Positions 1 through 9,531 of a DNA stretch of 64,000 nt are shown one piece after another. Source of the stretch: Cytophagales bacterium (GTDB lineage: Bacteria; Pseudomonadota; Gammaproteobacteria; Burkholderiales; Burkholderiaceae_C); NCBI GenBank assembly GCA_030054145.1, contig JASGCK010000008.1, positions 1 to 64,000 on the forward strand, in the 5' to 3' direction. The translations under genes and the position numbers were made by a program. How positions within the stretch are numbered: position 1 is the first letter of the stretch; each line of letters opens with the position of its first letter. The notes below the pieces were generated by a model. That model was not told the DNA's origin, ran no database searches, and was given only the letters and a program-made list of their open reading frames with translations.

Positions 1-444
<444 letters not shown>

Positions 445-544
445 GATCTTGAATTGTTTTTTGTCATCAGCTGTTACCACTGATAACCACTCATATAAAC
501 GGAATTGATGATTACTTCTATTCTATCTATGTGAGCGTTTTCGG

Positions 545-570
545 TCATAAAGACCATTGTTCTTTGAACA
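545..570 (-). promoter_or_regulatory. rRNA leader boxA-like antitermination site with adjacent boxB-like hairpin
   Basis: Read on the minus strand, TGGTCTTTA (556-548) matches the boxA core TGCTCTTTA at 8 of 9 positions. Directly upstream is the small perfect hairpin GTTC-AAA-GAAC (569-559), in the place of boxB. Both lie about 100 nt before the 16S 5' end, the usual place for Nus-dependent rRNA antitermination signals. Motif match by eye only. Confidence 0.45.
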
Positions 571-668
571 TGGCTTCACCTCCAACGCCCACACTTATCG
601 GCTGTATTTTTTTAATGATCAACTTTTGTTTTTCTAAACTTATTTGCCGCGATGTGCAAAGAGGGTCT

Positions 669-698
669 ATTGTGCCACGTTTTTTATCTACCCTGCAA
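669..698 (-). promoter_or_regulatory. candidate rRNA operon promoter
   Basis: On the minus strand TTGCAG (698-693) is followed after 18 nt by CACAAT (674-669), a sigma70-like pair that would start transcription about 220 nt before 16S. A second -10-like TATACT lies further up at 786-781, but its -35 would fall in the end of ptsI and is weak. The whole gap between 16S and ptsI (445-806) has no convincing gene and is best read as rRNA promoter plus leader. Confidence 0.45.
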
Positions 699-806
699 TC
701 TGTGTGGTTATTTGAATTTCTCCTAAACCACTCAAACTACTTGCCCGTTTCACAACCCTTGCGATGAAGGGGAACTGCGAAGTATAGCAGGGTTTTTACG
801 GGTACG

Positions 807-2477
807 CTACTTTTTTATTGCACGCCTAAAATTTGCCATCTGCGTAGGGTGCATAGAAAACCGCCGCAAACCCATAGCCAGCAAGGATTGCGTATGCGAC
901 TCATCGCCCGCTATTTCTCCGCAAACACTAATAGGTTTTCCCGCCGCATTGCATTGTTTAATCGTTGATTCAATCAAAAACTGTACGGCTGGATGCATGG
1001 CATCGTAGAGATGCGCAACCGATTCATCGGCGCGATCTACAGCCAATGTGTATTGGGTTAAATCATTCGAGCCTATCGAGAGAAAGTCAAAATATTTTAG
1101 AAATATGGGAACAATTAACGCTGCTGCGGGGACTTCAATCATGGCACCTAAGCCAATTTCACCGTATGGCACGTCCAATGCACCCATCTGTAGCCTCGCT
1201 CTCTCCAGCATCAGCAAACATTGCTTGATTTCGCTCTCATGCGCCAGCATTGGAATCAGCACCTCGATACGCCCATGCACAGCCGCTCGAAGCAACGCCC
1301 GTAGCTGCGTCAAAAACATCGCAGGTTCAGCCAAACACCACCTGATTGCACGCAAACCCAATGCTGGATTAGGCTGCGAGTCTGCGTATCCATGTCTGGC
1401 ATCTAGTGGCTTATCCGCACCAATATCGATTGTTCGAATCGTGACGGGGAGTCCCTTCATAGCCAAAACAACATCACGATAAGCGGCGTATTGTTCATCT
1501 TCATCTGGCAACTCGGCACGCCCCATGAATAGAAACTCAGTTCTGAAAAGTCCAATGCCTTGTGCACCAGCCGCCAGTGCCGCTGCCGCATCACTTGGCA
1601 GCTCAATATTGGCCAAGACTGTAATAGCCGTCCCATCGTCCGCCAACAAAGCAGCGGGCATGGCATTTTTGGATTGATTTGCCAAATGCGCCTGCCAAGC
1701 GACCAGACCATCGGATTGTTTTTGTTGATACTGCGCAAGAATATCTGTTGTGGGATCAACAATCAGCACACCCGCATCGGCATCCACAATCACCCAATCG
1801 TCATGCCGCACCAGATGGCTCGCGCTCTTAGCGCCCACAATGGCAGGAATGCCCATGCTGCGCGCAACAATGGCAGTATGCGAAGTCTTGCCACCCACAT
1901 CGGTCACAAAGCCACTAAACACATCACCCTTAAAGTGAATCATGTCGGCTGGCGATAAATCGTGCGCGATCAAGATTAAAGATTCATGTTGACTGTGGTC
2001 TTGCTGAATGAAGGCTCTTTGCGGGCGCGCATCCGTCAATTGTGCAATTAGTCGCTCCACCACTTGCTCTAAATCCCTTTTGCGCTCGCGCATATACGGA
2101 TCGTGCACTTCATCAAACTGCGCTGCAATCACTTCTAGCTGTGCGCCAAGCGCCCATTCCGCGTTGTAATGACGCTCTTCGATAAAGTGCCGCACCCCAT
2201 CTGCAAGCGTCTCATCTTGGAGCAACATCAAATGCACATCCATGATGGCCGATAACTCCTGCGGTGCTTCTTTGCTGGCACTCATCATCTCACGAACCGC
2301 CGCATCGCGGGCGATGCGAACTCGATCAAGCTCAGCCTGAACCTGATCTGCCGTAATAAAGTAATGCGCCACATTGGTGCGGCTTGACACGATTTTGACC
2401 GCGCGACCAGTCGCCACGCCATTTGCAGCGCCGCCAAGACCTTGCCCAACAGAGATTCCGTGGACGCTAAAGGTCAT
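807..2477 (-). CDS. ptsI: Phosphoenolpyruvate-protein phosphotransferase (PTS Enzyme I)
   Basis: Cytoplasmic Enzyme I, which takes phosphate from PEP and passes it to HPr. At 556 aa it is close to the usual 570-575. An N-terminal HPr-binding helical part is followed by the swivelling phosphohistidine domain with GGKTSHTAI (active His200), then the PEP-binding TIM barrel, which includes IGSNDLTQYTLAVDR and the C-terminal catalytic Cys519 in SVCGE. It starts 17 bp after ptsH, and the three PTS genes form one unit (IIA, HPr, EI). No sugar-specific membrane EIIC lies nearby, so in this lineage the relay probably has a regulatory rather than sugar-uptake role; that is inference. Confidence 0.96.
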   Translation of the reverse strand: MTFSVHGISVGQGLGGAANGVATGRAVKIVSSRTNVAHYFITADQVQAELDRVRIARDAAVREMMSASKEAPQELSAIMDVHLMLLQDETLADGVRHFIEERHYNAEWALGAQLEVIAAQFDEVHDPYMRERKRDLEQVVERLIAQLTDARPQRAFIQQDHSQHESLILIAHDLSPADMIHFKGDVFSGFVTDVGGKTSHTAIVARSMGIPAIVGAKSASHLVRHDDWVIVDADAGVLIVDPTTDILAQYQQKQSDGLVAWQAHLANQSKNAMPAALLADDGTAITVLANIELPSDAAAALAAGAQGIGLFRTEFLFMGRAELPDEDEQYAAYRDVVLAMKGLPVTIRTIDIGADKPLDARHGYADSQPNPALGLRAIRWCLAEPAMFLTQLRALLRAAVHGRIEVLIPMLAHESEIKQCLLMLERARLQMGALDVPYGEIGLGAMIEVPAAALIVPIFLKYFDFLSIGSNDLTQYTLAVDRADESVAHLYDAMHPAVQFLIESTIKQCNAAGKPISVCGEIAGDESHTQSLLAMGLRRFSMHPTQMANFRRAIKK

Positions 2478-2494
2478 GGTTCGCGCCCAATCAC

Positions 2495-2761
2495 TTACTC
2501 ACCTTCGCCAAACTTATCGTTGATCAACTGAACAAGCGCCGCCATCGCCTCGGCCTCTTGGTTGCCAACTGTCTCCAGTTCCACAGTTGCGCCTAAACCC
2601 GCCGCCAACATCATCACGCCCATAATGCTTTTGGCGTTAATACGGCGCTCCCCTTTGGTTAGCCAAACATCGCACGGAAAACTACCCGCCACTTTGGTGA
2701 GCTTGGCACTGGCTCTGGCATGAAGACCCAGCTTGTTAGAAATCGTCATGGTTGTTTTCAT
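2495..2761 (-). CDS. ptsH: PTS phosphocarrier protein HPr
   Basis: An 88-residue HPr that shuttles phosphate from Enzyme I to the IIA protein encoded just upstream. The phosphorylatable His14 sits in KLGLHARAS, and the regulatory serine site is present as INAKSIMGV (Ser45), the place phosphorylated by HPr kinase in organisms that have it. Start chosen at MKTTMTI; a start at Met5 is also possible. Lies 28 bp after the IIA gene and 17 bp before ptsI. Confidence 0.96.
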   Translation of the reverse strand: MKTTMTISNKLGLHARASAKLTKVAGSFPCDVWLTKGERRINAKSIMGVMMLAAGLGATVELETVGNQEAEAMAALVQLINDKFGEGE

Positions 2762-2789
2762 AATTAATTACTCAGTTCATCCTCGGTTT

Positions 2790-3182
2790 CTAAGTCACCG
2801 CTACCGCACCCAAACTACCGCCCAATAACGCCTTTTCCGCCATCATGGGCAAAGGCTCGTCCCAATAAGTCATCGCTCTAAAGAGCATCGGCAAACTGGT
2901 GCCTGCCACGCACTGGACTTGTGTCCCCGTCACTAATTGCTTCGCCACATTACACGGGGTTGCACCCAGCACATCGCTCATCACTAACGTGCCCGTAACA
3001 CCCGATCCCTGCGCCGCAGCTTGAAGCAAAGCGCGCGCCAAGCCAAGCGTCACATCAGGCGACTGATTGGGCTGCACATCCATCACCGCCACGCGCGAAG
3101 CCGCATCAGGAAAGGCGTGCAGCGCCGCACTGCGCAAGGCAGAAGCTAGTGGCGCATGGGCAATGATGAGGATGCTATTCAT
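2790..3182 (-). CDS. PTS IIA component, mannose/fructose (ManX-IIA) type
   Basis: Small IIA protein (130 aa) of the mannose family, the expected final acceptor of phosphate from HPr. His9 in IIAHAPLASAL is the likely phosphorylation site, and the fold signature TLVMSDVLGATPCNVA follows. It is the first gene of the IIA-HPr-EI unit, an arrangement common in Burkholderiales and often without any IIB/IIC partner. The partner it controls is not visible here. The start lies 77 bp from the divergent cobalamin adenosyltransferase gene, so the shared gap must hold both promoters. Confidence 0.9.
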   Translation of the reverse strand: MNSILIIAHAPLASALRSAALHAFPDAASRVAVMDVQPNQSPDVTLGLARALLQAAAQGSGVTGTLVMSDVLGATPCNVAKQLVTGTQVQCVAGTSLPMLFRAMTYWDEPLPMMAEKALLGGSLGAVAVT

Positions 3183-3259
3183 ATTTTGTGATGGGCGTTT
3201 GATTCAGATTATCGCCGCTAGCCATGACCTAAAATTTACCATAAACCACAAGGAAACAC

Positions 3260-3823
3260 ATGGGCAACCGACTCTCACAAATCGCCACGCGCACGGGTGA
3301 CGATGGCACAACTGGACTGGGCGATGGCGCACGCGTTCTCAAATCTGCGCCGCGTGTGTGCGCCATGGGCGATGTGGACGAGCTCAATAGCCACATCGGA
3401 CTGTTGCTCTGTGAGAGCTTGCCGCAAGACGTGCGCGAATTGCTGATCGATATCCAGCATCAACTCTTCAACCTAGGCGGCGAGCTGTCCATTCCAGGCT
3501 TTCAGCTACTCAAAGAAGAAGCGGTCATCCAACTAGACGTTGCACTGGCGCATTACAACGAGGCACTGCCCAAGCTGCAAGAGTTCATTCTCCCAGCAGG
3601 CAACCGCGCCGCCAGTCAAGCGCATATCTGCCGCACCGTCGCACGCCGCGCCGAGCGCTGGGTCGTGTTGCTGGGCGAATCAGAATCCATCAACGCCGCG
3701 CCGCGCCACTACCTCAATCGCCTAAGCGATCTGATGTTTGTGCTGTCCCGTGTGCTCAACCGCATGAATGGCGGGGATGATGTTTATTGGAAGAGCGAGC
3801 GCATGGCGCAAGCAACAAGTTAA
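3260..3823 (+). CDS. Cob(I)yrinic acid a,c-diamide / cob(I)alamin adenosyltransferase, PduO type
   Basis: Transfers the 5'-deoxyadenosyl group of ATP to cob(I)alamin to make coenzyme B12. 187 aa, the usual PduO/MMAB size. Visible family motifs are the N-terminal ATP loop TRTGDDGTTGLGDG, GDVDELNSHIG, the CR..ARRAER helix and the C-terminal NRLSDLMFVLSR. It ends inside the stop region of the convergent TetR gene (4-bp overlap). No B12-dependent enzyme lies nearby, so its client is unknown. Confidence 0.93.
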   Translation: MGNRLSQIATRTGDDGTTGLGDGARVLKSAPRVCAMGDVDELNSHIGLLLCESLPQDVRELLIDIQHQLFNLGGELSIPGFQLLKEEAVIQLDVALAHYNEALPKLQEFILPAGNRAASQAHICRTVARRAERWVVLLGESESINAAPRHYLNRLSDLMFVLSRVLNRMNGGDDVYWKSERMAQATS

Positions 3824-4452
3824 AGTCGCGCCGTGCGCATTCCTGCGAAGTGCAACTCAAGAATCAAATTAACAATTTCGTCGTTTGAGTAGTTGCCCTC
3901 GCTTTTGAGTGCCTCCAAAACCGGATCGCAAGCCCTCGCATACAAGTTGTAGAGCACGAACTCTGATGGAAAACTGGCGGCAATATCCCCATTTTGTTGG
4001 GCCTCGCCAACCCAAATCCCAAGCTTCATCGACAACTCAAACAATCGCGCCATATAGTCTTCATTAGCCTTGAGCGCTTCCGATAAATTTGAGTTTTGCG
4101 CAGGCAAGCTGGGCATTTTCCCTTCTATCTTGGTTCGCATCGCCCATGCTGTTATGCGCCGCAGCTTTTGCACCGCAGGCAAGTCGGCCATGTCCCGCAA
4201 TCGGTTCACCTCTTCAAGACCGATACGAAGCACTTGAATCATGGCCTCGCCAGCTAGCGACTCTTTACTGTCGAACAGGTTATACAAACTGGCTTTGGAC
4301 AACCCCGCTTGCAAGGCCACTTCATCCATCGTCATGGCTTCATAACCCCTGCTAGCCAATAATAGGTTTGTCGCAGCCATGACGGCATCAATTTTGACCT
4401 GCACAAGTTTGGCTTTGACCAAGGATTTTGGGGTTTGAACAGGATTTGTCAT
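3820..4452 (-). CDS. TetR/AcrR-family transcriptional regulator
   Basis: 210 aa with an N-terminal TetR helix-turn-helix: MTMDEVALQAGLSKASLYN (about residues 40-58) followed by LFDSKESLAGE. The C-terminal ligand-binding half is not assignable to a known effector. Divergent from the lipid-modification operon that begins at 4545, with only 92 bp between, which contains a short palindrome. The most likely role is repressor of that operon and of itself; this is inferred from layout. Confidence 0.88.
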   Translation of the reverse strand: MTNPVQTPKSLVKAKLVQVKIDAVMAATNLLLASRGYEAMTMDEVALQAGLSKASLYNLFDSKESLAGEAMIQVLRIGLEEVNRLRDMADLPAVQKLRRITAWAMRTKIEGKMPSLPAQNSNLSEALKANEDYMARLFELSMKLGIWVGEAQQNGDIAASFPSEFVLYNLYARACDPVLEALKSEGNYSNDEIVNLILELHFAGMRTARL

Positions 4453-4502
4453 CGCTAAATTCTAAATCAGTCAGAGGTCAAAAAACACAGCATTGCAAAA
4501 AT

Positions 4503-4527
4503 TATACTAATGAGTTATGATTTCATA
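4503..4527 (+). promoter_or_regulatory. candidate promoter -10 and TetR operator palindrome
   Basis: In the gap between the divergent TetR gene and the FAD oxidoreductase gene there is a TATACT -10-like hexamer (4503-4508), and just downstream the perfect 5+2+5 palindrome TATGA-TT-TCATA (4516-4527). A palindrome between the -10 and the start codon would suit a repressor site. No good -35 is visible. Motif by eye only. Confidence 0.35.
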
Positions 4528-4544
4528 CCGATAAGTCAAAAACA

Positions 4545-5855
4545 ATGAATTCACTCTCACCTCAACCTCGCAAAGTAGCCATCATTGGCTCTGGCATCGC
4601 GGGTCTATCTGCGGCTTACGCGCTACGCAACAGTGCGCAGGTCACATTATTTGAAGCAGGCGCTTACTTTGGAGGTCATGCTAATACAGTAGAGATTCAA
4701 TTAGATGGAAAAGCATTTGGTGTTGATACAGGTTTTTTGGTCTACAACGAAAAAACCTATCCAGGACTGATTCAATTATTTAAAGCACTTGAGGTCACTG
4801 TTGCCCCCTCGGATATGGGCTTTTCTGTGCAAGTTTTTGACCGTGCCAAGCGCAGGGAGTGGGCCGGCAATAGTCTGCAAAGCGTCTTTGCGCAAAGACG
4901 GCAGTGGTGCAATTTGCGGCATTGGCGCATGCTATTTGACATCGTGCGATTCAATCGCATAGCAACTGCTCTCGCGATCAAAGAGGATGCCGCCTGGCCC
5001 AACGTGCAAACTGTTGAGGATTTTTTGCGCGAGCATTCTTTTGGATCCGCATTCATAGAAGATTATTTTTTGCCCATGATTGCCTGCATTTGGTCATGCC
5101 CAGTCAGTCAAATGAAGGCCTACCCCATCCGCGCTTTGCTACGGTTTTGCCACAACCATGGCTTATTGCAACTCACCCGCCGCCCCCAGTGGTTGACGGT
5201 CGTTGGTGGTTCCAAAAATTACGTCCAGCGAATTGTGGCCAGCACACCTGACGCGCGTCTTCAAACAAAAGTTGTTCGTCTTGGCAGAAGCAGTGAGGGT
5301 GTGCAGCAAGTCTTCACCGAAAACAACCCTAAGCCTGAGCATTTTTCCGCCGTGATTTTGGCTTGTCATCCAGACCAAAGTTTGCAAATACTTGGCGGCG
5401 AAGCCTCCGTACAAGAAAAAAACATTCTGAGCAAAATTCGCTATCAAACCAACGAAGCCGTGCTGCATACAGATACCTCTGTGATGCCCCATAACCGCAC
5501 CGCGTGGGCGGCTTGGAACTATGAGCGGCACGCACCCCATCCTGCCGCCAACCCCAGCGAGGTGAACCAAGTTTGCTTGCACTATTGGCTCAACAAACTA
5601 CAGCCACTGCCAACCGATACGCCCATTTTTGTTAGCCTCAACCCACTCAGACAACCCGATCCAGCGAAGGTTTTGCAGCGCATTCAATACGATCATCCCA
5701 TCTTTGACTCGGTCGCGCTCAAAGCCCAATCAGAGCTGGCGCAATTACAAGGAAAAAATCGGACTTGGTTTGCGGGCGCATGGTGTCACTATGGCTTTCA
5801 CGAGGACGGCTTTCAAGCAGGTCTTGCCGCTGCCCAAGGGGTTCTACAGTCATGA
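4545..5855 (+). CDS. FAD-dependent amine-oxidase-like oxidoreductase
   Basis: 436 aa. The N-terminus shows the dinucleotide-binding motif VAIIGSGIAGLSAAYAL (residues 11-27) with an acidic residue at the end of the next strand (LFEAG), typical of the flavin amine oxidase / phytoene desaturase family. The C-terminus WFAGAWCHYGFHEDGFQAGL completes the FAD site. Proteins of this family recur directly beside DUF1365 and Cfa-like methyltransferase genes in many proteobacteria and are thought to act on membrane fatty acyl chains. First gene of an operon whose next start overlaps its stop (ATGA). Substrate unproven. Confidence 0.87.
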   Translation: MNSLSPQPRKVAIIGSGIAGLSAAYALRNSAQVTLFEAGAYFGGHANTVEIQLDGKAFGVDTGFLVYNEKTYPGLIQLFKALEVTVAPSDMGFSVQVFDRAKRREWAGNSLQSVFAQRRQWCNLRHWRMLFDIVRFNRIATALAIKEDAAWPNVQTVEDFLREHSFGSAFIEDYFLPMIACIWSCPVSQMKAYPIRALLRFCHNHGLLQLTRRPQWLTVVGGSKNYVQRIVASTPDARLQTKVVRLGRSSEGVQQVFTENNPKPEHFSAVILACHPDQSLQILGGEASVQEKNILSKIRYQTNEAVLHTDTSVMPHNRTAWAAWNYERHAPHPAANPSEVNQVCLHYWLNKLQPLPTDTPIFVSLNPLRQPDPAKVLQRIQYDHPIFDSVALKAQSELAQLQGKNRTWFAGAWCHYGFHEDGFQAGLAAAQGVLQS

Positions 5856-6622
5856 GCGCTCCACTACAGCCGCTACTTGCTAGAGGCTCAACTTGGCATT
5901 GCCGCACCGAGCCTGCACGCAATGCATTTAAGTACGATGTGTATTTTTTAATACTCCCCATGCGAGCCATGCGTTTGCAGCAAGCGCAAAACAAGACAAG
6001 CCCACTATCACGAAACAAGTGGAGTTGGCTTAGTTTTTATGACGCCGATCACGGCACTCGCGGTTCTGATGCTTTGGCTTGGGTAGAGTCATTGCTTGCC
6101 ACGGCGGCAATTGATCATCTGGACGGTGAAATTTGGCTACAAACATTTCCACGCGTGCTGGGATATGTCTTTAAACCCATCAGCATTTGGTATCTTGTCC
6201 GCAGCGACGAGAGCCTTGCTGCCGTAGTCGTTGAGGTCAACAACACCTTTGGACAGCGTCATGTTTATGTGCTCTCTGGACAAGGAGTGGCGTGGAATAA
6301 AGTCTTGCAGCTTGACAAGGCATTTCATGTTTCGCCATTCTTTCATGTTTCAGGCAGCTATCAATTTAGATTCACCAAAAGTGATGGCGCAATTGCCGCC
6401 TACATCACACACGGTACGCTACAAACGCACTGGATAGGCAAAACAGCACCATTGACCAAACCACGAGCCATGCGTGCATTTCTTTCATCGCCGCTGATGA
6501 CCTTTGGTATCGTCGCACGTATCCATTGGCAAGCCGTGCGGCTTTGGTGGAAAAAAACGCCCTTCTATTCGTTACCCGAAGCGCCCGCACAATGGATAAC
6601 CCACGCCCAATTTTCAACCTAA
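5852..6622 (+). CDS. DUF1365 family protein
   Basis: 256 aa from the ATG that overlaps the previous stop as ATGA; the frame is open further upstream, but that start would lie deep in the preceding gene. Family features visible are FKYDVYFLILP near the N-terminus, DADHGTRGSDALAWV, the FPRVLGYVFKPISIWY block and EVNNTFGQRHVY. DUF1365 proteins have no settled biochemical function but are found almost always between an FAD amine-oxidase-like gene and a Cfa-like gene, exactly as here. Likely works with them on modified fatty acids. Confidence 0.88.
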   Translation: MSAPLQPLLARGSTWHCRTEPARNAFKYDVYFLILPMRAMRLQQAQNKTSPLSRNKWSWLSFYDADHGTRGSDALAWVESLLATAAIDHLDGEIWLQTFPRVLGYVFKPISIWYLVRSDESLAAVVVEVNNTFGQRHVYVLSGQGVAWNKVLQLDKAFHVSPFFHVSGSYQFRFTKSDGAIAAYITHGTLQTHWIGKTAPLTKPRAMRAFLSSPLMTFGIVARIHWQAVRLWWKKTPFYSLPEAPAQWITHAQFST

Positions 6623-6627
6623 CCAAC

Positions 6628-7842
6628 ATGAAAACTAAGCCGTCCCACCCCGCACTATCTGCGCTAGCGCGACTGGCCACTGGGCAACTGCGGCTAACGC
6701 TGCCCAATGGCGACACGCACACATTGGGCGATGATGCTCAAACGATCCAAGCCGAAATCACTATTCACGATTTAGCCGTCTTGGATGCCACTCATCAATC
6801 GGGCGATATTGGATTTGCCGAGAGCTACATGGCGGGGCACTGGACATCACCCGATCTTGCGTCCCTGCTACGGCTCATGCTAGCCAACCGCGAGGCGCTT
6901 GAGCGCATGATTTATGGTTCGTGGTGGGGTGGATTTCTCTATCGCATCACGCATCACTTGAAGCGCAACAGCAGGCGCAGAAGCCCCAAAAACATCCGCG
7001 CACATTACGACCTTGGCAATGACTTTTATCAGTTGTGGCTAGATGCTGGCATGAGCTATTCCAGCGCGTGGTTTGGCGGACTTGAAGTGGCTGATGGTGA
7101 CGATGCCAAACAACTTTTAGCCGCGCAAAACGCCAAAATAAAACGCGCACTCAAACAAGTAGGCGCATCCAAAGGTGTGCGTCTTGCTGAAATAGGCTGC
7201 GGCTGGGGTGCTTTGGCTGAAATGGCTGCGCTTGAGTTTGATGCGCACGTTGATGGCATCACGCTCTCCAATGAGCAATTGACGTGGGGGCAAAGCCGCA
7301 TGGCGCGTCAGCACATCAGCGAGCAAGCTCATTTGATGTGGCTTGATTACCGTGATCTGCCAGCCCGTGCAAAACCCGCACCCTACGATGCCATTGTGAG
7401 CATCGAAATGTTTGAAGCGGTCGGCAAACAATATTGGCCAGACTTTTTTAGCGTTGTCTTTGAAAGCTTAAAAAAGGGCGGCGCGGCGTGCATTCAAACG
7501 ATTACGATACGCGACGATTTATTTGCCAAGTACGAAAAAAACACCGACTTTATTCAGCAATATATTTTTCCAGGCGGCTTCCTGCCTAGCGACAAAACGT
7601 TCAAGCAAGCAGCGCAAACGGCGGGCTTGGTTGTCGAGGATGCGTTTGCATTTGGCGCTGATTACGCCCGAACGCTAGCTGTTTGGCGACGCAACTTCAT
7701 GGCGCAGGAGTGCGCCGTGCGCAACCTAAACTTTGACACCCGATTCATCCGGCTTTGGGAGTTTTATTTGGCTTACTGCGAAGCGGCCTTCGCACAAGGC
7801 TCGACCAATGTTATTCAGTACACACTCAGGCGGCCTCTATGA
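6628..7842 (+). CDS. Cyclopropane-fatty-acyl-phospholipid synthase-like SAM methyltransferase
   Basis: 404 aa. SAM-binding motif EIGCGWG at 188-194, followed by ITLSNEQL and the family blocks RAHYDLGNDFY and FIQQYIFPGGFLPS. Members methylate the double bond of an unsaturated acyl chain in membrane phospholipids, giving cyclopropane or methyl-branched products; which product is made here cannot be told. The start chosen lies 5 bp after the DUF1365 stop; an in-frame ATG at 6592 inside that gene is the alternative. Fourth-gene coupling follows: its stop overlaps the next start. Confidence 0.9.
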   Translation: MKTKPSHPALSALARLATGQLRLTLPNGDTHTLGDDAQTIQAEITIHDLAVLDATHQSGDIGFAESYMAGHWTSPDLASLLRLMLANREALERMIYGSWWGGFLYRITHHLKRNSRRRSPKNIRAHYDLGNDFYQLWLDAGMSYSSAWFGGLEVADGDDAKQLLAAQNAKIKRALKQVGASKGVRLAEIGCGWGALAEMAALEFDAHVDGITLSNEQLTWGQSRMARQHISEQAHLMWLDYRDLPARAKPAPYDAIVSIEMFEAVGKQYWPDFFSVVFESLKKGGAACIQTITIRDDLFAKYEKNTDFIQQYIFPGGFLPSDKTFKQAAQTAGLVVEDAFAFGADYARTLAVWRRNFMAQECAVRNLNFDTRFIRLWEFYLAYCEAAFAQGSTNVIQYTLRRPL

Positions 7843-8288
7843 TGAAACACATTGGCAGCGCAGAGCTACGTTTTTTTGGCTGGCGCATCTACACAGCCAC
7901 GCTATTGGCAGCGGATACTTTTGAGGGTGTCCACTACACACAAAGCCCCGTGGAGTTGCGCATCACCTATCACCGCGCGTTAGAAGGAAAACTCATCGCA
8001 GAGCGCTCGCTGCTTGAGATGCGGCGACTAGGCGCCATCAGCACAAGCACAGCCCACACATGGCTGGCGCTGATGATCCAAGCTTTCCCAAACGTCGCCA
8101 TTGGCGACTGCCTCAGCGGACAAACAGACGGCAAAGGTCTCATGGTGTTTAGGCATAACGACATCATCACCACGCAAATACACGACGTTGATTTTGCTGA
8201 TCGCTTTTTTGGTATTTGGTTGCACGAGCAAACCTCTGAGCCTCTGATGCGAATGCAATTGTTTGGCTTATCCAAGGCGGCATCATGA
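7839..8288 (+). CDS. Chalcone-isomerase-like protein
   Basis: 149 aa, starting at ATGATG overlapping the Cfa-like stop. The sequence has the look of the bacterial chalcone isomerase-like family: GSAELRFFGWRIYTATL near the N-terminus, PVELRITYHRAL, and FADRFFGIWLHEQT near the C-terminus. Bacterial members often accompany DUF1365/Cfa clusters, and their link to flavonoids is only structural; binding of fatty acids has been shown for related folds. No signal peptide is obvious. Fully coupled to its neighbours by 4-bp overlaps on both sides. Confidence 0.75.
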   Translation: MMKHIGSAELRFFGWRIYTATLLAADTFEGVHYTQSPVELRITYHRALEGKLIAERSLLEMRRLGAISTSTAHTWLALMIQAFPNVAIGDCLSGQTDGKGLMVFRHNDIITTQIHDVDFADRFFGIWLHEQTSEPLMRMQLFGLSKAAS

Positions 8289-9082
8289 GCCTTAATCCAA
8301 AAATAAAAGACTGGCGCGGCAAAGTTGTCTGGATCGTTGGAGCATCAACAGGAATTGGCCAGTCGCTTGCGCACATACTGCACCGCCAAGGCGCTGTGGT
8401 TATCGTGAGCGCAAGAAGTCAGGACAAACTCTCGGCTTTTGTCGCGCAGCACGCTAGCAGCATCGCATTGCCACTTGATGTGACGGATGCCGCGCAGGTC
8501 ACTCAAACCGCAGAACAGATTTTGTCGATGCATTCACGCATGGATATGCTTTTTTATTGCGCTGGCTATTACACCGCGCAAACTGCATCCAACGTCAAGG
8601 ATCCATTTTCACTAGCAGCGATGCAACAGCATATGACGCTCAACTTCAGCGGCGCGCTCACCGTGCTACACGCCTGCTTTCCAAAGGTCGGACATATCGC
8701 CTTGGTGGCAAGCGTGGCAGGTTACCAAGCTCTGCCCAATGCGCTTGCTTATGCGCCGTCTAAGGCCGCCATGCAGCGCCTCGCAGAAGGGCTTTATATC
8801 CATTTGCATGGCAGCGGAGTGGGCATCACTTTAATTAACCCTGGGTTTGTACAAACCCCCATGACCGCGCAAAACAACTTTCATATGCCTGCGCTCATTT
8901 CGGCGGAGACCGCTGCCAAGGCCATTCTCAAAGGATTAGCGGCTGGTCGGTTTGAGATTCATTTCCCACGCCGCTTTACGCTTTGGGTCAAACTTTTGTC
9001 GCTACTGCCCTATCGAATGTATTTTGCGGTTTGTCGCGCCATCATGCCGCGCCCAACATCTCAAGCCCCAACAACACTATGA
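8285..9082 (+). CDS. Short-chain dehydrogenase/reductase
   Basis: 265-aa classical SDR. Rossmann motif GASTGIG at 19-25, the LDVTDAAQV acidic region, the catalytic serine in VASVAGY and the YAPSK catalytic Tyr-Lys pair about residue 158. NAD(P)-linked oxidation or reduction of an unknown alcohol or ketone; the operon suggests a fatty-acid derived substrate. The C-terminal hydrophobic stretch VKLLSLLPYRMYFAVCRAIM could associate with membrane. 4-bp overlaps with both neighbours. Confidence 0.9.
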   Translation: MSLNPKIKDWRGKVVWIVGASTGIGQSLAHILHRQGAVVIVSARSQDKLSAFVAQHASSIALPLDVTDAAQVTQTAEQILSMHSRMDMLFYCAGYYTAQTASNVKDPFSLAAMQQHMTLNFSGALTVLHACFPKVGHIALVASVAGYQALPNALAYAPSKAAMQRLAEGLYIHLHGSGVGITLINPGFVQTPMTAQNNFHMPALISAETAAKAILKGLAAGRFEIHFPRRFTLWVKLLSLLPYRMYFAVCRAIMPRPTSQAPTTL

Positions 9083-9531
9083 CAACGCCACTACAAAATC
9101 TTTGCCATTTCTACGAGCACTTAAGCCTGCAAAGCCTTGCGCAAATCGATCAAATCTACGCACCGGATGCGCAGTTCAAAGATCCATTTAACGAGGTTCA
9201 AAACCTTGCGTCTATCAAGGCTATTTTTGCGCATATGTTTGTAGCCACGCACCATCCTAGATTCAAAATCTTGCAAACGGTGCAAGAAGGCCATACCGTC
9301 TGTTTGATTTGGGATTTTTATTTTGAAAAGAAGGGCTTTGCCAATCCCGTTTGCATTCACGGCACAAGTCTTATCGCGTTTAACGCGCAAGGTCTCGTCG
9401 TGAAGCACCGCGACTATTGGGATAGCGGCGCGGAGCTTTATGCGAAACTCCCGTGGGTGGGCCGCTTCTTCACTTGGCTGGCAAGGCAGTTCACAACACC
9501 TTCGCTCCATCCGCAATCGCGCACTGCATGA
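9079..9531 (+). CDS. NTF2-like (SnoaL-fold) protein
   Basis: 150 aa from the ATG overlapping the SDR stop. The sequence has the small alpha-beta cone pattern: FYEHLSLQSLAQIDQIYAPD, then FKDPFNEV, and a strand-rich C-terminal half ending in KHRDYWDSGAELYAKLP. Close in style to nuclear transport factor 2 domain proteins that travel with DUF1365/Cfa/SDR clusters. Could be a small enzyme or a binding protein; no catalytic residues can be assigned with confidence. Confidence 0.8.
   Translation: MTTPLQNLCHFYEHLSLQSLAQIDQIYAPDAQFKDPFNEVQNLASIKAIFAHMFVATHHPRFKILQTVQEGHTVCLIWDFYFEKKGFANPVCIHGTSLIAFNAQGLVVKHRDYWDSGAELYAKLPWVGRFFTWLARQFTTPSLHPQSRTA

Noticed and set aside
531..767. 78-codon open frame in the rRNA leader region, plus strand
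   Set aside because: It runs antisense across the rRNA promoter/leader, has no ribosome site and no protein-like pattern.
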